A DNA stretch of 64,000 nt from Alistipes sp. (GCA_020026415.1 JAHHQL010000001.1:1-64000), one strand, 5' to 3'; shown: positions 24,974 through 34,463, counted from the first letter of the stretch. The notes: generated by a model not told the origin, from the sequence alone. Translations and numbers: made by a program.

Positions 24974-27613
24974 ATGAAATTAAAATCAACTTTGTGGAGC
25001 CTTCTGACCGTGTTCGCACTGTCGATGGCGGGTTGTAGTGACGATGACGACAATGTCGTTCCTCCCACTCCCCAGCCCGAACCCCAGCCCGGTACCGAAC
25101 TGACATTCACGATGAATGTTTCGAACATCACTTCCGATGCTGCCGACATCGAAGTAATTCCTTCGGCACTCGACAAGACTTACTATGCCGATGTTGTTGC
25201 CACGGTTAATTTCGCAGGCAAAACCGAGCAGGAGATGATCGACTTGGTTCTTAAAAACTCGAACAAGGACGATCTTTTGAGTGGCAAACTGACTTTGAAT
25301 CATGCCGATATGGCGGGTAAACTCAACCCCGAAACCAGTTATACGCTTTATGCACTGGGTTTCAACGAGGGTAAGGTCACTTCGGAGTTCTTCACCAAGG
25401 AGTTCAAGACCCTGAAGGCCGAGCAGCCCGAACCCCAGCCCGAAGCCGGTGCACCCGCAATCGAACTGACTTCGAGATTCAACAAGGCCGAGAACGCTTT
25501 GCAGTTCGTGATCAAATGTACTTCGAAGAACGCCCAAGAGGGTAAAGCCGCATGTACGGAGTCGGCACAGATCGACCAGATCCTCGCTGCCATGCCCGAA
25601 GTTCCCGTAGAGGACATCTACCAGCAGGTAGTTGACGAGATGGGTAAACCGGTGGATATGGAACTTCTGAACAACTCGGAGGTTGTCATCTCGCGTAAAG
25701 ATAAAGAGGCAGGCACGATGTTTACGACCATCGTTGTCGCTTCGAACGAGAAAGGTAAGACCCTGAAGACCTTGAAGGCCAAGTTCGAGGAAGGCACGAC
25801 GCCCGAACCCGAACCCCAGCCCGAACAGGATATTGCAAAAGCATTGAAAGCATATCTGACCCCCGGTGACGCTAACGGTTTGAATCCCCATTCGAACGTA
25901 ACCGCTCACTTCACCGTTGAGAACCACACGCTGGATTGCCAGCGCAGTTATGCTACGCTTTTCGTGGTATCGGAATTGGATGCGGCTCTCGCAAATGGTC
26001 AGACCATCGAGAAACTGATCATGAAGGCCGAGAACAATCAGGTACCCGACGCTCTGATCTTCGCCATGAACGATCGCGGTGAAATCGCTCACCAGACTTT
26101 CAGCGGTCTGCTGCCTTCGACCGAATATACGTTCGCATGGTTGGCATACGACTATGACGGTAACAAGGGTATCATCCGCAGCGATGCCGTTGCAACGAGT
26201 GCCGAGGATGCTGATGCCAACAAAGGCCCCCAGATCCAGTACATGGCTGCCAGCGCAACCAATATCTATGGTTTCGGTGCCGATCACAGCGCATCGTGCC
26301 TGATCAACAGCAAGGAGGCCACCAAGGGTCGCGTTTGCTGCATCGAGACGAACGAGTACTTCGAGTTGTCAAAGACGATGTCGGCTCGCGAGATCATCGA
26401 GAAGAAAGGTAAAGATCTGACCGCTGAAGAGATCCGATTCGTTGCCGCCAGCAAACTCCAACTCGTTGGTAACTTCGACAAACTGAAGGCTTCGACTTCG
26501 TACCGCTACGGTGTGTTGCTGTTCAATGCGGCCGGTTATGCCACCGTTGCTTGGGGCGATATTAAGACCGCAGCACCTCTGGCTCACGGAAACGATGTCG
26601 GTTGCCCCGCAGTTAAGGCCGAGGGTTGGGCTGGTGATGCCGAGAAAAAATTCCCCGAAGCTCGACTGACTGTAAAATTGCAGGGTGCAGAGGTTACAGG
26701 TGCTTCGATCATCAACTTCGAGGCTGAGTTGATCCACACCTTGTTCAAGGTCGGTTGCGATGCTCGTGAGATCATCGACCAGATGTCGGTTGAGAACCCC
26801 GATTTCGTAACCTATGCAAGTGCAGAGGACGTAAAGAAGATCCAAGGCGACGGTTGGAGTTATGTTATGGGGGGGGCTGCAAACAAGACCTATACTCCGA
26901 TCTGGAGATGCTATAACGCCGCAGGTAAAGTATGTGTCGGTTCGTTCGACATCACGTTGAAGAACGGTTCTAATCCCGATCCTACGCCCAATCCCGATCC
27001 CACGCCCGGTCCTACCGATGGTGAGGTTAAGGTTGAGGTTACGATGGTTCCGGGTGACTTGAACGGTGAGAGCACTGAGGATTGCATGAACCCGACGGTT
27101 AAATGTACCACGAAAAATGCTTCGCGCTTCTCGATTCTGATGGCTATGCAGAGCGACATCGAGGCCAGTCTTGCAACCGGCAAGAAACTGTACGATGTTG
27201 TTATGGAGCACCCGAAGACCGAGAGCCCCCGTATGGACTGGAACGCACGTATTAATAGTGATGGTTGCAACCCCGGTTTCTACCACAAGCAGAAGAAGGG
27301 TGAGAAATACACCTTCATCGCAATTGCTTGGAACAGCAAGGGTGGCTACGGTATGGCGCGTGTCGATTGGACGTTTGACGGTGCCAACACCAAACCTCAG
27401 AATGTTCCCGTCGTTAAGATGGCGAAGACGGTTAATGCTGCCGAATTGGCTGTGAAGAACTTCATGGTTCGCGCAACGGCAATGACCGAGGAGGTTTCGG
27501 TGGACGAGTTCGTAAGAACCGTTACCCGACTGAACTTCGGCGAGGTGATCAACGAAGAGAAGGGTCTTGTATTCAAAAAGTTGAATATCAAGAAATTGGC
27601 CGCTCGCTTCTAA
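24974..27613 (+). CDS. Modular surface lipoprotein 7 (A plus five B-type modules)
   Basis: The longest family member at 879 residues. Lipid Cys21 is followed by SDDDD. An A module (about 43-150; ADIEVIPSALDKTYYADVV) precedes five B-type modules starting near 158, 287, 418, 543 and 690. The signatures vary: IKCTSKNA, LDCQRSYA, ASCLINSKEA, one without Cys, and VKCTTKNA. Three modules open with the PGDANG, AGDAEK or PGDLNG turn. Modules are joined by Pro/Glu- or Pro/Asp/Asn-rich linkers (NPDPTPNPDPTPGP). The last ~80 residues form a separate tail rich in Lys/Arg that ends KKLAARF. No thioredoxin domain and no catalytic motif. Own -7 box and terminator. Confidence 0.85.
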   Translation: MKLKSTLWSLLTVFALSMAGCSDDDDNVVPPTPQPEPQPGTELTFTMNVSNITSDAADIEVIPSALDKTYYADVVATVNFAGKTEQEMIDLVLKNSNKDDLLSGKLTLNHADMAGKLNPETSYTLYALGFNEGKVTSEFFTKEFKTLKAEQPEPQPEAGAPAIELTSRFNKAENALQFVIKCTSKNAQEGKAACTESAQIDQILAAMPEVPVEDIYQQVVDEMGKPVDMELLNNSEVVISRKDKEAGTMFTTIVVASNEKGKTLKTLKAKFEEGTTPEPEPQPEQDIAKALKAYLTPGDANGLNPHSNVTAHFTVENHTLDCQRSYATLFVVSELDAALANGQTIEKLIMKAENNQVPDALIFAMNDRGEIAHQTFSGLLPSTEYTFAWLAYDYDGNKGIIRSDAVATSAEDADANKGPQIQYMAASATNIYGFGADHSASCLINSKEATKGRVCCIETNEYFELSKTMSAREIIEKKGKDLTAEEIRFVAASKLQLVGNFDKLKASTSYRYGVLLFNAAGYATVAWGDIKTAAPLAHGNDVGCPAVKAEGWAGDAEKKFPEARLTVKLQGAEVTGASIINFEAELIHTLFKVGCDAREIIDQMSVENPDFVTYASAEDVKKIQGDGWSYVMGGAANKTYTPIWRCYNAAGKVCVGSFDITLKNGSNPDPTPNPDPTPGPTDGEVKVEVTMVPGDLNGESTEDCMNPTVKCTTKNASRFSILMAMQSDIEASLATGKKLYDVVMEHPKTESPRMDWNARINSDGCNPGFYHKQKKGEKYTFIAIAWNSKGGYGMARVDWTFDGANTKPQNVPVVKMAKTVNAAELAVKNFMVRATAMTEEVSVDEFVRTVTRLNFGEVINEEKGLVFKKLNIKKLAARF

Positions 27614-27648
27614 TATTGCCGAAACAATTTTTTAGAAATAAGTGAAGA

Positions 27649-27683
27649 AAAAAGGAGTAACCTGCGGGTTACTCCTTTTTTTA
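27649..27683 (+). terminator. Terminator after lipoprotein 7
   Basis: Stem AAAAAAGGAGTAACC/GGGTTACTCCTTTTTTT with a 3-base loop. Confidence 0.92.
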
Positions 27684-27748
27684 TTTGTAAATTTTTAGTA
27701 TGTTTACATCACAATAAAAGAAACGAACTTAAAAACCAACCAAAAATC

Positions 27749-29395
27749 ATGAAATTCAAATTTTCTTTACTCGCGTTGCTGTCGCTGTGCTTTTGCTCGT
27801 GGGCGACTGTCGGTTGCAGTGACGACGATAACGAGCCGGTGATTCCCGAAGAGAAAGCACCGGTCGTTACCCCCACGCCCAAATCGCTCGAATGCGATGC
27901 CATGGGCGGTGACTTCAAGTTTACGTTTGAGGTGGCCAACGCCACCGATGCTCAGGCCGAGGTGCATACCAAGACCGAATGGATCACCGATATGAAGATC
28001 TCACAGACAACTCGGACGACGATCGACGGTGTGGTTACATTCAAGGTGATGTCGCATGATGCGCCGGAGGCTCGACGCGGTGAGATTACACTGACCTATG
28101 CCGGTCAGAATGTCGTGTTCGAGGTCAATCAGGCTGCCGCCGGTGCGAAACCCGATCCCGAACCCGAACCCGCCAAAGAACTGACGCTGGATATTTCGGT
28201 GGCGGCAGGTGACGAGACGGGCGAGAACAAAACCTCGATGCTGACTTTTACCGTAAAGTCGAAGACGGCTACGGGTCTGGATTTTGCCTGCATCGCCAAG
28301 CGCGATGTGGACAATCTGTTGTCGGCAGGTATGACCGAGAACGACATCATCGAGATGAAATACAATTCGCTCGATCCCGAATACATCGGACAGATGCGTC
28401 AGGACGCAGGTTTCGCCCTGCAAATCGGCCCGCTGACCGACGACACCGAGTATTCGCTTCTGGCACGTGCCTTCGGTGAGGGCGATCAGGTTTTGATCAA
28501 GCGTTGCGACGGCAAGACCGACACCGCCCCGAAACCCGGCGAAAACCTCGATGCCCCCTTCAAGATCAAGATCGGTACGGAGGTGATTCCCGGAGGCTTC
28601 CTCATGACGCTGACCCCGAACGATGCTTCGATGCAGTACGTCTGCCACATCGCCCTCAAGGGTGCGATCGAGCGTCTGACGACCGACGAGGAACTCGTTA
28701 ATTTCTATATGGAGCAGTTGGGCGGCGGTATTTCGGATCTTACGTTCACGGGCGAGATCTCGACCAAGGCCGAGCAGTTCAAGGGCGCAGGCTCTTACCT
28801 GCCGGGTGCAGAGTATTATGTGATCGCATTCGGGTTTGACGGCTCGAAGGCTACAACCCCCGTGCTGCGTAAACTGGTCAAGGCGGGTGAGGGGGCTGCA
28901 ATGGACGGCCTGCAACTGAAAGTCGCCATCAGCGAGATTTCGGCTTACGGCGCACGCGCCACGATCGAGACCAACCGCGACTATGTTCCCTTCGTGTTCG
29001 ACATCATGGACCGTTTCGGCTACGAGGGGCTGATCGAGGAGTTGAAGGCCGAGGGCATGACCGAGGGCGAGATCATCAAGACCTATTTCGACGATCTGTT
29101 CTCGTTCCAGCAGGCCAACTTTAAGGCTACTCCTGAGGAGGTCATCGAATCGTTCGGCGGCTGGTATTCGGGTGTAGGTTACAGTTTCGAGGGCGACCTC
29201 TATCCTGAGTCGGAGTTCGTGGTGTTCGCCGCCGCTTGTGACATCACGGGTAAAGTATCGTCGGAGATCTATACGGTCAGCGAGCCGTTCACGACGCTGG
29301 CCGAGGGTGGTGCGGCTGCGGTTGCCCACACGATGAAGCGTCCTTTGTTCTCGAAACGCGGCATCCGCGAGTTCCGCAAATTGATGCAGCGGTAA
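27749..29395 (+). CDS. Modular surface lipoprotein 8 (BACON-B-A-A)
   Basis: A 548-residue, most divergent family member. Lipid Cys23 is followed by SDDDN. A BACON-like domain (about 40-135) shares FxxEVANATDAxAEV and RTTxDGVVTF with the genes at 3115 and 22608. One B-type module (about 145-258) opens with AAGDETGENKT and ends LIKRCDGKTD, but has lost the signature cysteine (VKSKTATG). Two A-like modules follow (about 265-385 and 390-525; YLPGAEYYVIAFGFDGSKATTP and YPESEFVVFAAACDITGKVSS). The tail is basic (KRGIREFRKLMQR). It sits only 135 bases after the previous gene and its promoter is the least clear of the set (TATGTTTA near 27700). Confidence 0.84.
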   Translation: MKFKFSLLALLSLCFCSWATVGCSDDDNEPVIPEEKAPVVTPTPKSLECDAMGGDFKFTFEVANATDAQAEVHTKTEWITDMKISQTTRTTIDGVVTFKVMSHDAPEARRGEITLTYAGQNVVFEVNQAAAGAKPDPEPEPAKELTLDISVAAGDETGENKTSMLTFTVKSKTATGLDFACIAKRDVDNLLSAGMTENDIIEMKYNSLDPEYIGQMRQDAGFALQIGPLTDDTEYSLLARAFGEGDQVLIKRCDGKTDTAPKPGENLDAPFKIKIGTEVIPGGFLMTLTPNDASMQYVCHIALKGAIERLTTDEELVNFYMEQLGGGISDLTFTGEISTKAEQFKGAGSYLPGAEYYVIAFGFDGSKATTPVLRKLVKAGEGAAMDGLQLKVAISEISAYGARATIETNRDYVPFVFDIMDRFGYEGLIEELKAEGMTEGEIIKTYFDDLFSFQQANFKATPEEVIESFGGWYSGVGYSFEGDLYPESEFVVFAAACDITGKVSSEIYTVSEPFTTLAEGGAAAVAHTMKRPLFSKRGIREFRKLMQR

Positions 29396-29422
29396 AACGG
29401 GTTTGACACTCCGAACTACGGT

Positions 29423-29460
29423 AAAAGGCATTTCCCGCAGGGGAGATGGCTTTATTTTTT
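29423..29460 (+). terminator. Probable terminator closing the lipoprotein array
   Basis: Hairpin with mismatches (AAAGGCATTTCCC against GGGGAGATGGCTTT) followed by TTTATTTTTT. It lies within a wider 9-bp inverted repeat, CACTCCGAA/TTCGGAGTG (29407-29415 and 29459-29467). Confidence 0.55.
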
Positions 29461-29575
29461 CGGAGTGCAATAATTTAAATATTTGAATTAATTACTTAAA
29501 ATATTTATTATAGAATTGATCTTTTAAAATTTGCAAAAAATATGTTGAAAAATTTTAATATTAGTAAAAACGGAG

Positions 29576-29583
29576 TACCTTTG
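29576..29583 (+). promoter_or_regulatory. -7 box TACCTTTG of the SusC/SusD operon
   Basis: Exact TAnnTTTG match. The -33 region is T-rich without TTG, as expected for promoters that depend on an extracytoplasmic-function sigma factor or an activator (inference). Confidence 0.55.
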
Positions 29584-29616
29584 TCTCGAAGATACTATTT
29601 TCGAATGGTAGGTTTT

Positions 29617-29654
29617 TCGAACATCTTGATTTACTTGGGCTTACGGATGTTCGA
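29617..29654 (+). promoter_or_regulatory. Leader stem-loop upstream of the SusC gene
   Basis: Perfect inverted repeat TCGAACATC (29617-29625) and GATGTTCGA (29646-29654) with a 20-base loop, about 30 bases after the predicted transcription start. There is no T run, so it is more likely a regulatory leader element than a terminator. Confidence 0.45.
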
Positions 29655-29780
29655 CATGGGTTAGGGACAAATTTAGATCAATTATAGACAAAAAAACACA
29701 AACAAATTCGGTTTGGGGGCATCCTGTGGAGCCCTCATACAATCAGTTAAGCTTATGTTAAATTTTAGACTCTCTTAATT

Positions 29781-32700
29781 ATGTGGAAATCAATCAAGTC
29801 AACACTTGTCGTGTGCTGTCTGGCTCTGTTCATGGCAGCAACCACAGAGGTCTTGACCGCTCCCGTGATTTATGCACAAGGAGTGAACAAAACCTCAGTT
29901 AAAGGTATTGTAAAGGATGCCATGGGTCCTGTGGTCGGAGCTTCGGTTCTGGTTGTCGGCACCAACAATGGCACGACGACTGATGTCGATGGCCGGTTCG
30001 TATTGTCGAATCTCAAGAATGGCGATGTGATTCAGATTTCGTTTATCGGTTACAAGACTCAGGAAATTGCCTACAACGGTCAGACGTCCCTCACGGTGAC
30101 GATGGTCGAGGAGGCTGCCAAACTCGATGCTGTCGTGGTTACCGCACTGGGTATCAAGCGTTCGGAGAAGGCTCTTGCTTATAACGTACAGCAGGTGAAG
30201 GCCGAGGAGATCACGACCGTCAAGGATGCCAACTTCATGAACTCGCTGAACGGTAAGGTTGCCGGTGTGACGATCAACTCGTCGTCGGTCGGTGCCGGTG
30301 GTTCGGCGAAAGTTGTGATGCGTGGTGTGAAGTCCATCGCCAAGGACAACAACGCACTCTACGTAATCGACGGTATTCCGATGTTCAACCTTACGATGGA
30401 CGGTGGTAAGTCGCTTATGGACGATCAGCCCGGTTTGGGTAATTCGCACATGGGCGGTCAGCCCGGTTCGGATGCCGTTGCCGACCTCAACCCGGAGGAT
30501 ATCGAGTCGATCAACATGCTGACGGGTCCTTCGGCTGCCGCTCTTTACGGTAATGCAGCCGCCAACGGTGTGGTTTTGATCAACACGCGTAAGGGTACGA
30601 AGGATCAGACCCGTGTGACGATTTCGAACAACACGACTTTCTCGACCACCTACATGATGCCTAAGATGCAGAACCGCTACGGCAACCGCCCGGGTGAGTT
30701 CGGCAGCTGGGGTGCTCCCGTTCAGAGCGATTACGATCCTGAGAAGTTCTTCAAGGCCGGTGTGAACGTGATGAACGCCGTTTCGTTGAGTACGGGTACC
30801 TCGAAAAACCAGACCTACGTGTCGATTGCAACGACCAATGCCGGAGGTATCATTCCCGACAACCGTTACGAGCGTTACAACTTCACGTTCCGCAATACGG
30901 CCAACTTCCTGAAGGACAAACTGACGCTGGATCTGGGTGCAAGTTTCATCATCCAGAACGACGAGAACATGACGGCTTCGGGTCAGTATTTCAACCCGAT
31001 CCCCTCGTTGTATCTCTTCCCGCGTGGCGAATCGTTCGACGAGGTACGTATGTTCGAGCGTTGGAACGAGGCTCGCGGTATCTTCGAGCAGTTCTGGCCT
31101 TACGGCAACATGTCGCTGAGTTTGCAGAACCCGTTCTGGATCGCAAAACGTATGCAGCGCGAGAACGACAAGAAGCGTTACATGTTCAACGCATCGTTGA
31201 AATATAAGGTGAACGACTGGTTGGATTTCACGGGTCGTGTACGTGTCGATAACACGAACATCAACACCGAGAACAAGTACTTCGCTTCGACCGATCCCAT
31301 TTTCGCAGGTTACTACGGTAACTACGGCCGTTCGAAGGCCGAGTCGCGTACGTTCTACGGTGATATCATGATGAACATCAACAAGACGTGGGACGATTGG
31401 ACGCTGATGGTCAATGCCGGTGCGTCGATCAACGACAAGCGTTACGAGATGGTCGGTTATGCAGGTGACCTGCGTGGTCAGGCCAACTTCTTCTCGATCA
31501 CCAACCTGAACTACGGTCCCAAATTCAAACCGCGTGTCAGCGATTGGCACGATCAGTCGCAGGGTATCTTTGCCAACGTCGAGTTGGGCTGGAAATCTAT
31601 GCTGTATCTGACCCTCACCGGCCGTAACGACTGGGAGTCGCAGTTGGCAGGTTCGGAGCACTCGTCGTTCTTCTATCCTTCGGTGGGTCTGTCGGCCGTT
31701 GTGTCGAACATGGTTTCGATGCCGGAGTGGATTTCGCTGTTGAAGTTCCGCGGATCTTATACCGAAGTTGCAAGTTCGTTCGACCGCTACCTGACCCAGT
31801 CGTTCTATACCTTCAACGAGGAGAACAAGGGTTATGATTCGGATACGCGCTTCCCGATGCGTAATCTGAAGCCCGAAAAGACCAAGTCGTGGGAAGTCGG
31901 TATGAACATGCGTCTTTGGAACCGTGTTAATTTCGATCTGACCTACTATCGCGCCAACACCTACGATCAGACCTTCTCGATCCAGCTGCCTGCCGCTTCG
32001 GGTTACCGTTCGGCTCTGATCCAGACCGGTAACATCATGAACGAAGGTATCGAGATGGCGTTGGGTTACAGCAACAAGTGGGGCGACTTCGGTTTCTCGA
32101 CCAACTATAACCTGACGTGGAACCACAACAAGGTGATCACCGTGAACAACGGCGCACGCAACCCGATGACCGGAGAGTTGATCGAGATGCAGGAGTTCGA
32201 CGTCGTATCGTTCTCGCCGCTCGATGCACACGTCATCCTGCGCGAAGGCGGTTCGATGGGTGACGTTTACATCACGCACATGCTGCGTACCGATGGTAAC
32301 GGCGCAATCTATGTAAACCCGCAGACGAACAACGTTGAGATGCAGCTCTTGCCCGAACGTAAGAAGATCGGTTCGGTGCTGCCCGACTACACGATGGGTT
32401 GGAATAACAATTTCTCGTATAAGGGTATCGACTTCGGCTTCACACTGACGGCACGTATCGGCGGTATCGTAATGAGCGGTACGCAGGGTCTGCTGAACAG
32501 TTTCGGTGTATCGGCCGAGTCGGCTGCCGCACGTGACCGCGGCGGTGTCAAGATCAACAACGGAATGATTGATGCCGAGAAGTACTACGGAGCAGTTGCC
32601 GGTTATGCTGCCTACAACTCGTACAGCGCATCGAACGTCCGTCTCTCGGAGATGAACATCAACTACACGCTGCCCCAGAAGTGGTTCAACAACAAGGTCA

Positions 32701-32867
32701 AGATGTCGATCGGTTTCGTAGCCAAGAACCTGTGGATGATCTACTGCAAGGCTCCGTTCGATCCTGAGATGTGTTCCTCGACCTCTTCGGCACTCTATTC
32801 CGGATTCGATTACTTCATGCAGCCGAGCATGCGCAATCTCGGTTTCAGTGTTAAACTGCAATTCTAA
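29781..32867 (+). CDS. SusC/RagA-family TonB-linked outer-membrane transporter
   Basis: A 1028-residue outer-membrane importer. Signal peptide residues 1-33 (ending IYAQG) are followed by a CarboxypepD-regulatory-like domain (about 40-120; VKGIVKDAMGPVVGASVLVVGTNNG). The plug domain has the SusC-type segments DAVVVTALGIKRSEKALAYNVQQV, LYVIDGIPM and DIESINMLTGPSAAALYGNAAANGVVLINTRKG. A large beta-barrel ends MRNLGFSVKLQF. It imports oligosaccharides released at the cell surface, working with the SusD protein encoded 14 bases downstream. The GH18 and GH20 genes behind it point to GlcNAc-containing glycans such as N-glycans. It heads a four-gene operon with a structured leader. Confidence 0.95.
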   Translation: MWKSIKSTLVVCCLALFMAATTEVLTAPVIYAQGVNKTSVKGIVKDAMGPVVGASVLVVGTNNGTTTDVDGRFVLSNLKNGDVIQISFIGYKTQEIAYNGQTSLTVTMVEEAAKLDAVVVTALGIKRSEKALAYNVQQVKAEEITTVKDANFMNSLNGKVAGVTINSSSVGAGGSAKVVMRGVKSIAKDNNALYVIDGIPMFNLTMDGGKSLMDDQPGLGNSHMGGQPGSDAVADLNPEDIESINMLTGPSAAALYGNAAANGVVLINTRKGTKDQTRVTISNNTTFSTTYMMPKMQNRYGNRPGEFGSWGAPVQSDYDPEKFFKAGVNVMNAVSLSTGTSKNQTYVSIATTNAGGIIPDNRYERYNFTFRNTANFLKDKLTLDLGASFIIQNDENMTASGQYFNPIPSLYLFPRGESFDEVRMFERWNEARGIFEQFWPYGNMSLSLQNPFWIAKRMQRENDKKRYMFNASLKYKVNDWLDFTGRVRVDNTNINTENKYFASTDPIFAGYYGNYGRSKAESRTFYGDIMMNINKTWDDWTLMVNAGASINDKRYEMVGYAGDLRGQANFFSITNLNYGPKFKPRVSDWHDQSQGIFANVELGWKSMLYLTLTGRNDWESQLAGSEHSSFFYPSVGLSAVVSNMVSMPEWISLLKFRGSYTEVASSFDRYLTQSFYTFNEENKGYDSDTRFPMRNLKPEKTKSWEVGMNMRLWNRVNFDLTYYRANTYDQTFSIQLPAASGYRSALIQTGNIMNEGIEMALGYSNKWGDFGFSTNYNLTWNHNKVITVNNGARNPMTGELIEMQEFDVVSFSPLDAHVILREGGSMGDVYITHMLRTDGNGAIYVNPQTNNVEMQLLPERKKIGSVLPDYTMGWNNNFSYKGIDFGFTLTARIGGIVMSGTQGLLNSFGVSAESAAARDRGGVKINNGMIDAEKYYGAVAGYAAYNSYSASNVRLSEMNINYTLPQKWFNNKVKMSIGFVAKNLWMIYCKAPFDPEMCSSTSSALYSGFDYFMQPSMRNLGFSVKLQF

Positions 32868-32881
32868 ACCTAAGAAACGCT

Positions 32882-34435
32882 ATGAAAAAGATCGTAAAAT
32901 ATATGCTTGGTATGGTGCTCTTCCCGCTGGTTTTGAGCAGTTGTACCGATAAATTCGAAGATTTCAACACCGATCCCAATGCCCCCTCGAAACTCGACTC
33001 CGAGGCTCTGATTGCACCGCTGATCGACTGTCTGGCATCTCCAGAGGAGAACCCCTGTCAGCGTAACAATACGTTCTGGGCATGCTTCGGCGGTTATGTG
33101 ACCGTAACGAACACGTGGTCGTGGGGCGATACGAACTACTATACGTATAATGTTGATGACGAGCGTAACCGCTGGTCGGCCGACTACTACTTCAACAGCC
33201 TCTACAAGAACTATTTCTCGATTGCACGTATGACCGGCGAGCGCGGTCCCGTGTATGCACTGGCACTGTTGTTCCGTGTGAACATCATGGAGTACGTTCT
33301 GACGATGCAGGGTCCGCTGCCTTACTCGCAGGTAAAGGATGGTTTGTTCACCGTTCCTTACGATGACGAGAAGACGGCCTACACGCAGATGTTCGCCGAT
33401 TTGGATACCGCCATCGAGAATCTGACGCAGGCCGCAGGTGCCATGACGGGTGGTTTCAACCCCTTGCGCGACTACGACCGTGTTTACGACGGTGACTACT
33501 CGAAGTGGGTTAAGTACGCCAACTCGTTGAAGTTGCGTATGGCCATCCGTATCAGCGAGGCTGATCCCGAACTGGCTCACAAGAAGGCCGCTGAGGCTGT
33601 TCAGCACTCGATCGGTGTGATGGAGAGCGCGAGCGATACCGCGTGGGACAAACTCAACAGCCGTTACAAGAACGGTTTCAACACCGTACAGAATTGGGGC
33701 GAGATTGCAGCCAACGCTTCGATTACCTCCTATATGTCGGGTTATGAGGATCCTCGTCTGCCGATCTACTTCACGAAGGCCACCGACGGATCTTATACGG
33801 GTGTTCGTTCGGGTATCCGCGGCATCAAACCCAACATGTATTGCACGGGTGAGCAGATTGCTTCGAAGATGAACGTGACGGAGACCACTCCGATGCTGAT
33901 CTTCTCGGCTGCCGAGGTTGCTTTCCTGCGTGCCGAGGCCGCTCTGAAGGGTTGGTCGGACGTCGCCGCATCGGCAGAGGAGTACTACAACAAGGGTATC
34001 ACGATTTCGTTTCAGGAGCGTGGTGTCGAGGGTAGTGCTGCCGACTATTATAACGATACGACGCGCAAACCGAAGGATTTTGCCGACCTGAAGAACGGTT
34101 CGTATAACTGCAACATCAAACACAAACTCACGATCAAGTGGAATGACGGTGCATCGGCCGAGGAGAAGTTGGAGCGTCTGATCATCCAGAAATGGATTGC
34201 CAACTATCCGCTGGGTGCCGAGGCTTGGAACGACTACCGTCGTACGGGTTATCCTCAGATCTTCCCCGCCGTGGATAATCTTTCGACTCAGGGCGTGACG
34301 AGCGAGCGCGGTCAGCGTCGTCTGCGTTTCTCGCTTACGGAGTACGAATCGAACCGTGCCAATGTCGAGAAGGCTGCCGGCATGATCGGTGGTGACCGTG
34401 AGAATGTCGATTTGTGGTGGGCAAAGAAAAACTAA
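32882..34435 (+). CDS. SusD/RagB-family glycan-binding lipoprotein (SusD-like 2 type)
   Basis: A 517-residue surface lipoprotein with lipid Cys21 in LVLSSCTDKFEDFNTDPN. The DxNTDPN opening, TPR-like helical body (YSKWVKYANSLKLRMAIRIS, ADPELAHKKAAEAV) and C-terminal LIIQKWIANYPLGAEAWNDYRRTGYPQI are typical of the SusD-like-2 branch. It forms the lid over its SusC partner and binds the incoming glycan. The gene lies 14 bases after susC and 28 bases before the GH18 gene, so the operon assignment is firm. Sugar specificity cannot be read from the sequence. Confidence 0.93.
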   Translation: MKKIVKYMLGMVLFPLVLSSCTDKFEDFNTDPNAPSKLDSEALIAPLIDCLASPEENPCQRNNTFWACFGGYVTVTNTWSWGDTNYYTYNVDDERNRWSADYYFNSLYKNYFSIARMTGERGPVYALALLFRVNIMEYVLTMQGPLPYSQVKDGLFTVPYDDEKTAYTQMFADLDTAIENLTQAAGAMTGGFNPLRDYDRVYDGDYSKWVKYANSLKLRMAIRISEADPELAHKKAAEAVQHSIGVMESASDTAWDKLNSRYKNGFNTVQNWGEIAANASITSYMSGYEDPRLPIYFTKATDGSYTGVRSGIRGIKPNMYCTGEQIASKMNVTETTPMLIFSAAEVAFLRAEAALKGWSDVAASAEEYYNKGITISFQERGVEGSAADYYNDTTRKPKDFADLKNGSYNCNIKHKLTIKWNDGASAEEKLERLIIQKWIANYPLGAEAWNDYRRTGYPQIFPAVDNLSTQGVTSERGQRRLRFSLTEYESNRANVEKAAGMIGGDRENVDLWWAKKN

Positions 34436-34463
34436 GGTTTGACTTTTTAAGACAAGAAAACGT

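Larger units (their letters stand above)
29396..29780 (+). other. 385-bp intergenic region before the SusC gene
   Basis: Holds the probable terminator at 29423, the -7 box at 29576 and a leader of about 190 bases. The leader contains a perfect 9-bp inverted repeat (29617-29625 and 29646-29654). No ORF. Confidence 0.55.

Noticed and set aside
16568..29395. Invertible-promoter phase variation of the lipoprotein array
   Set aside because: I looked for inverted repeats flanking the promoters and for an invertase gene and saw neither in this window.
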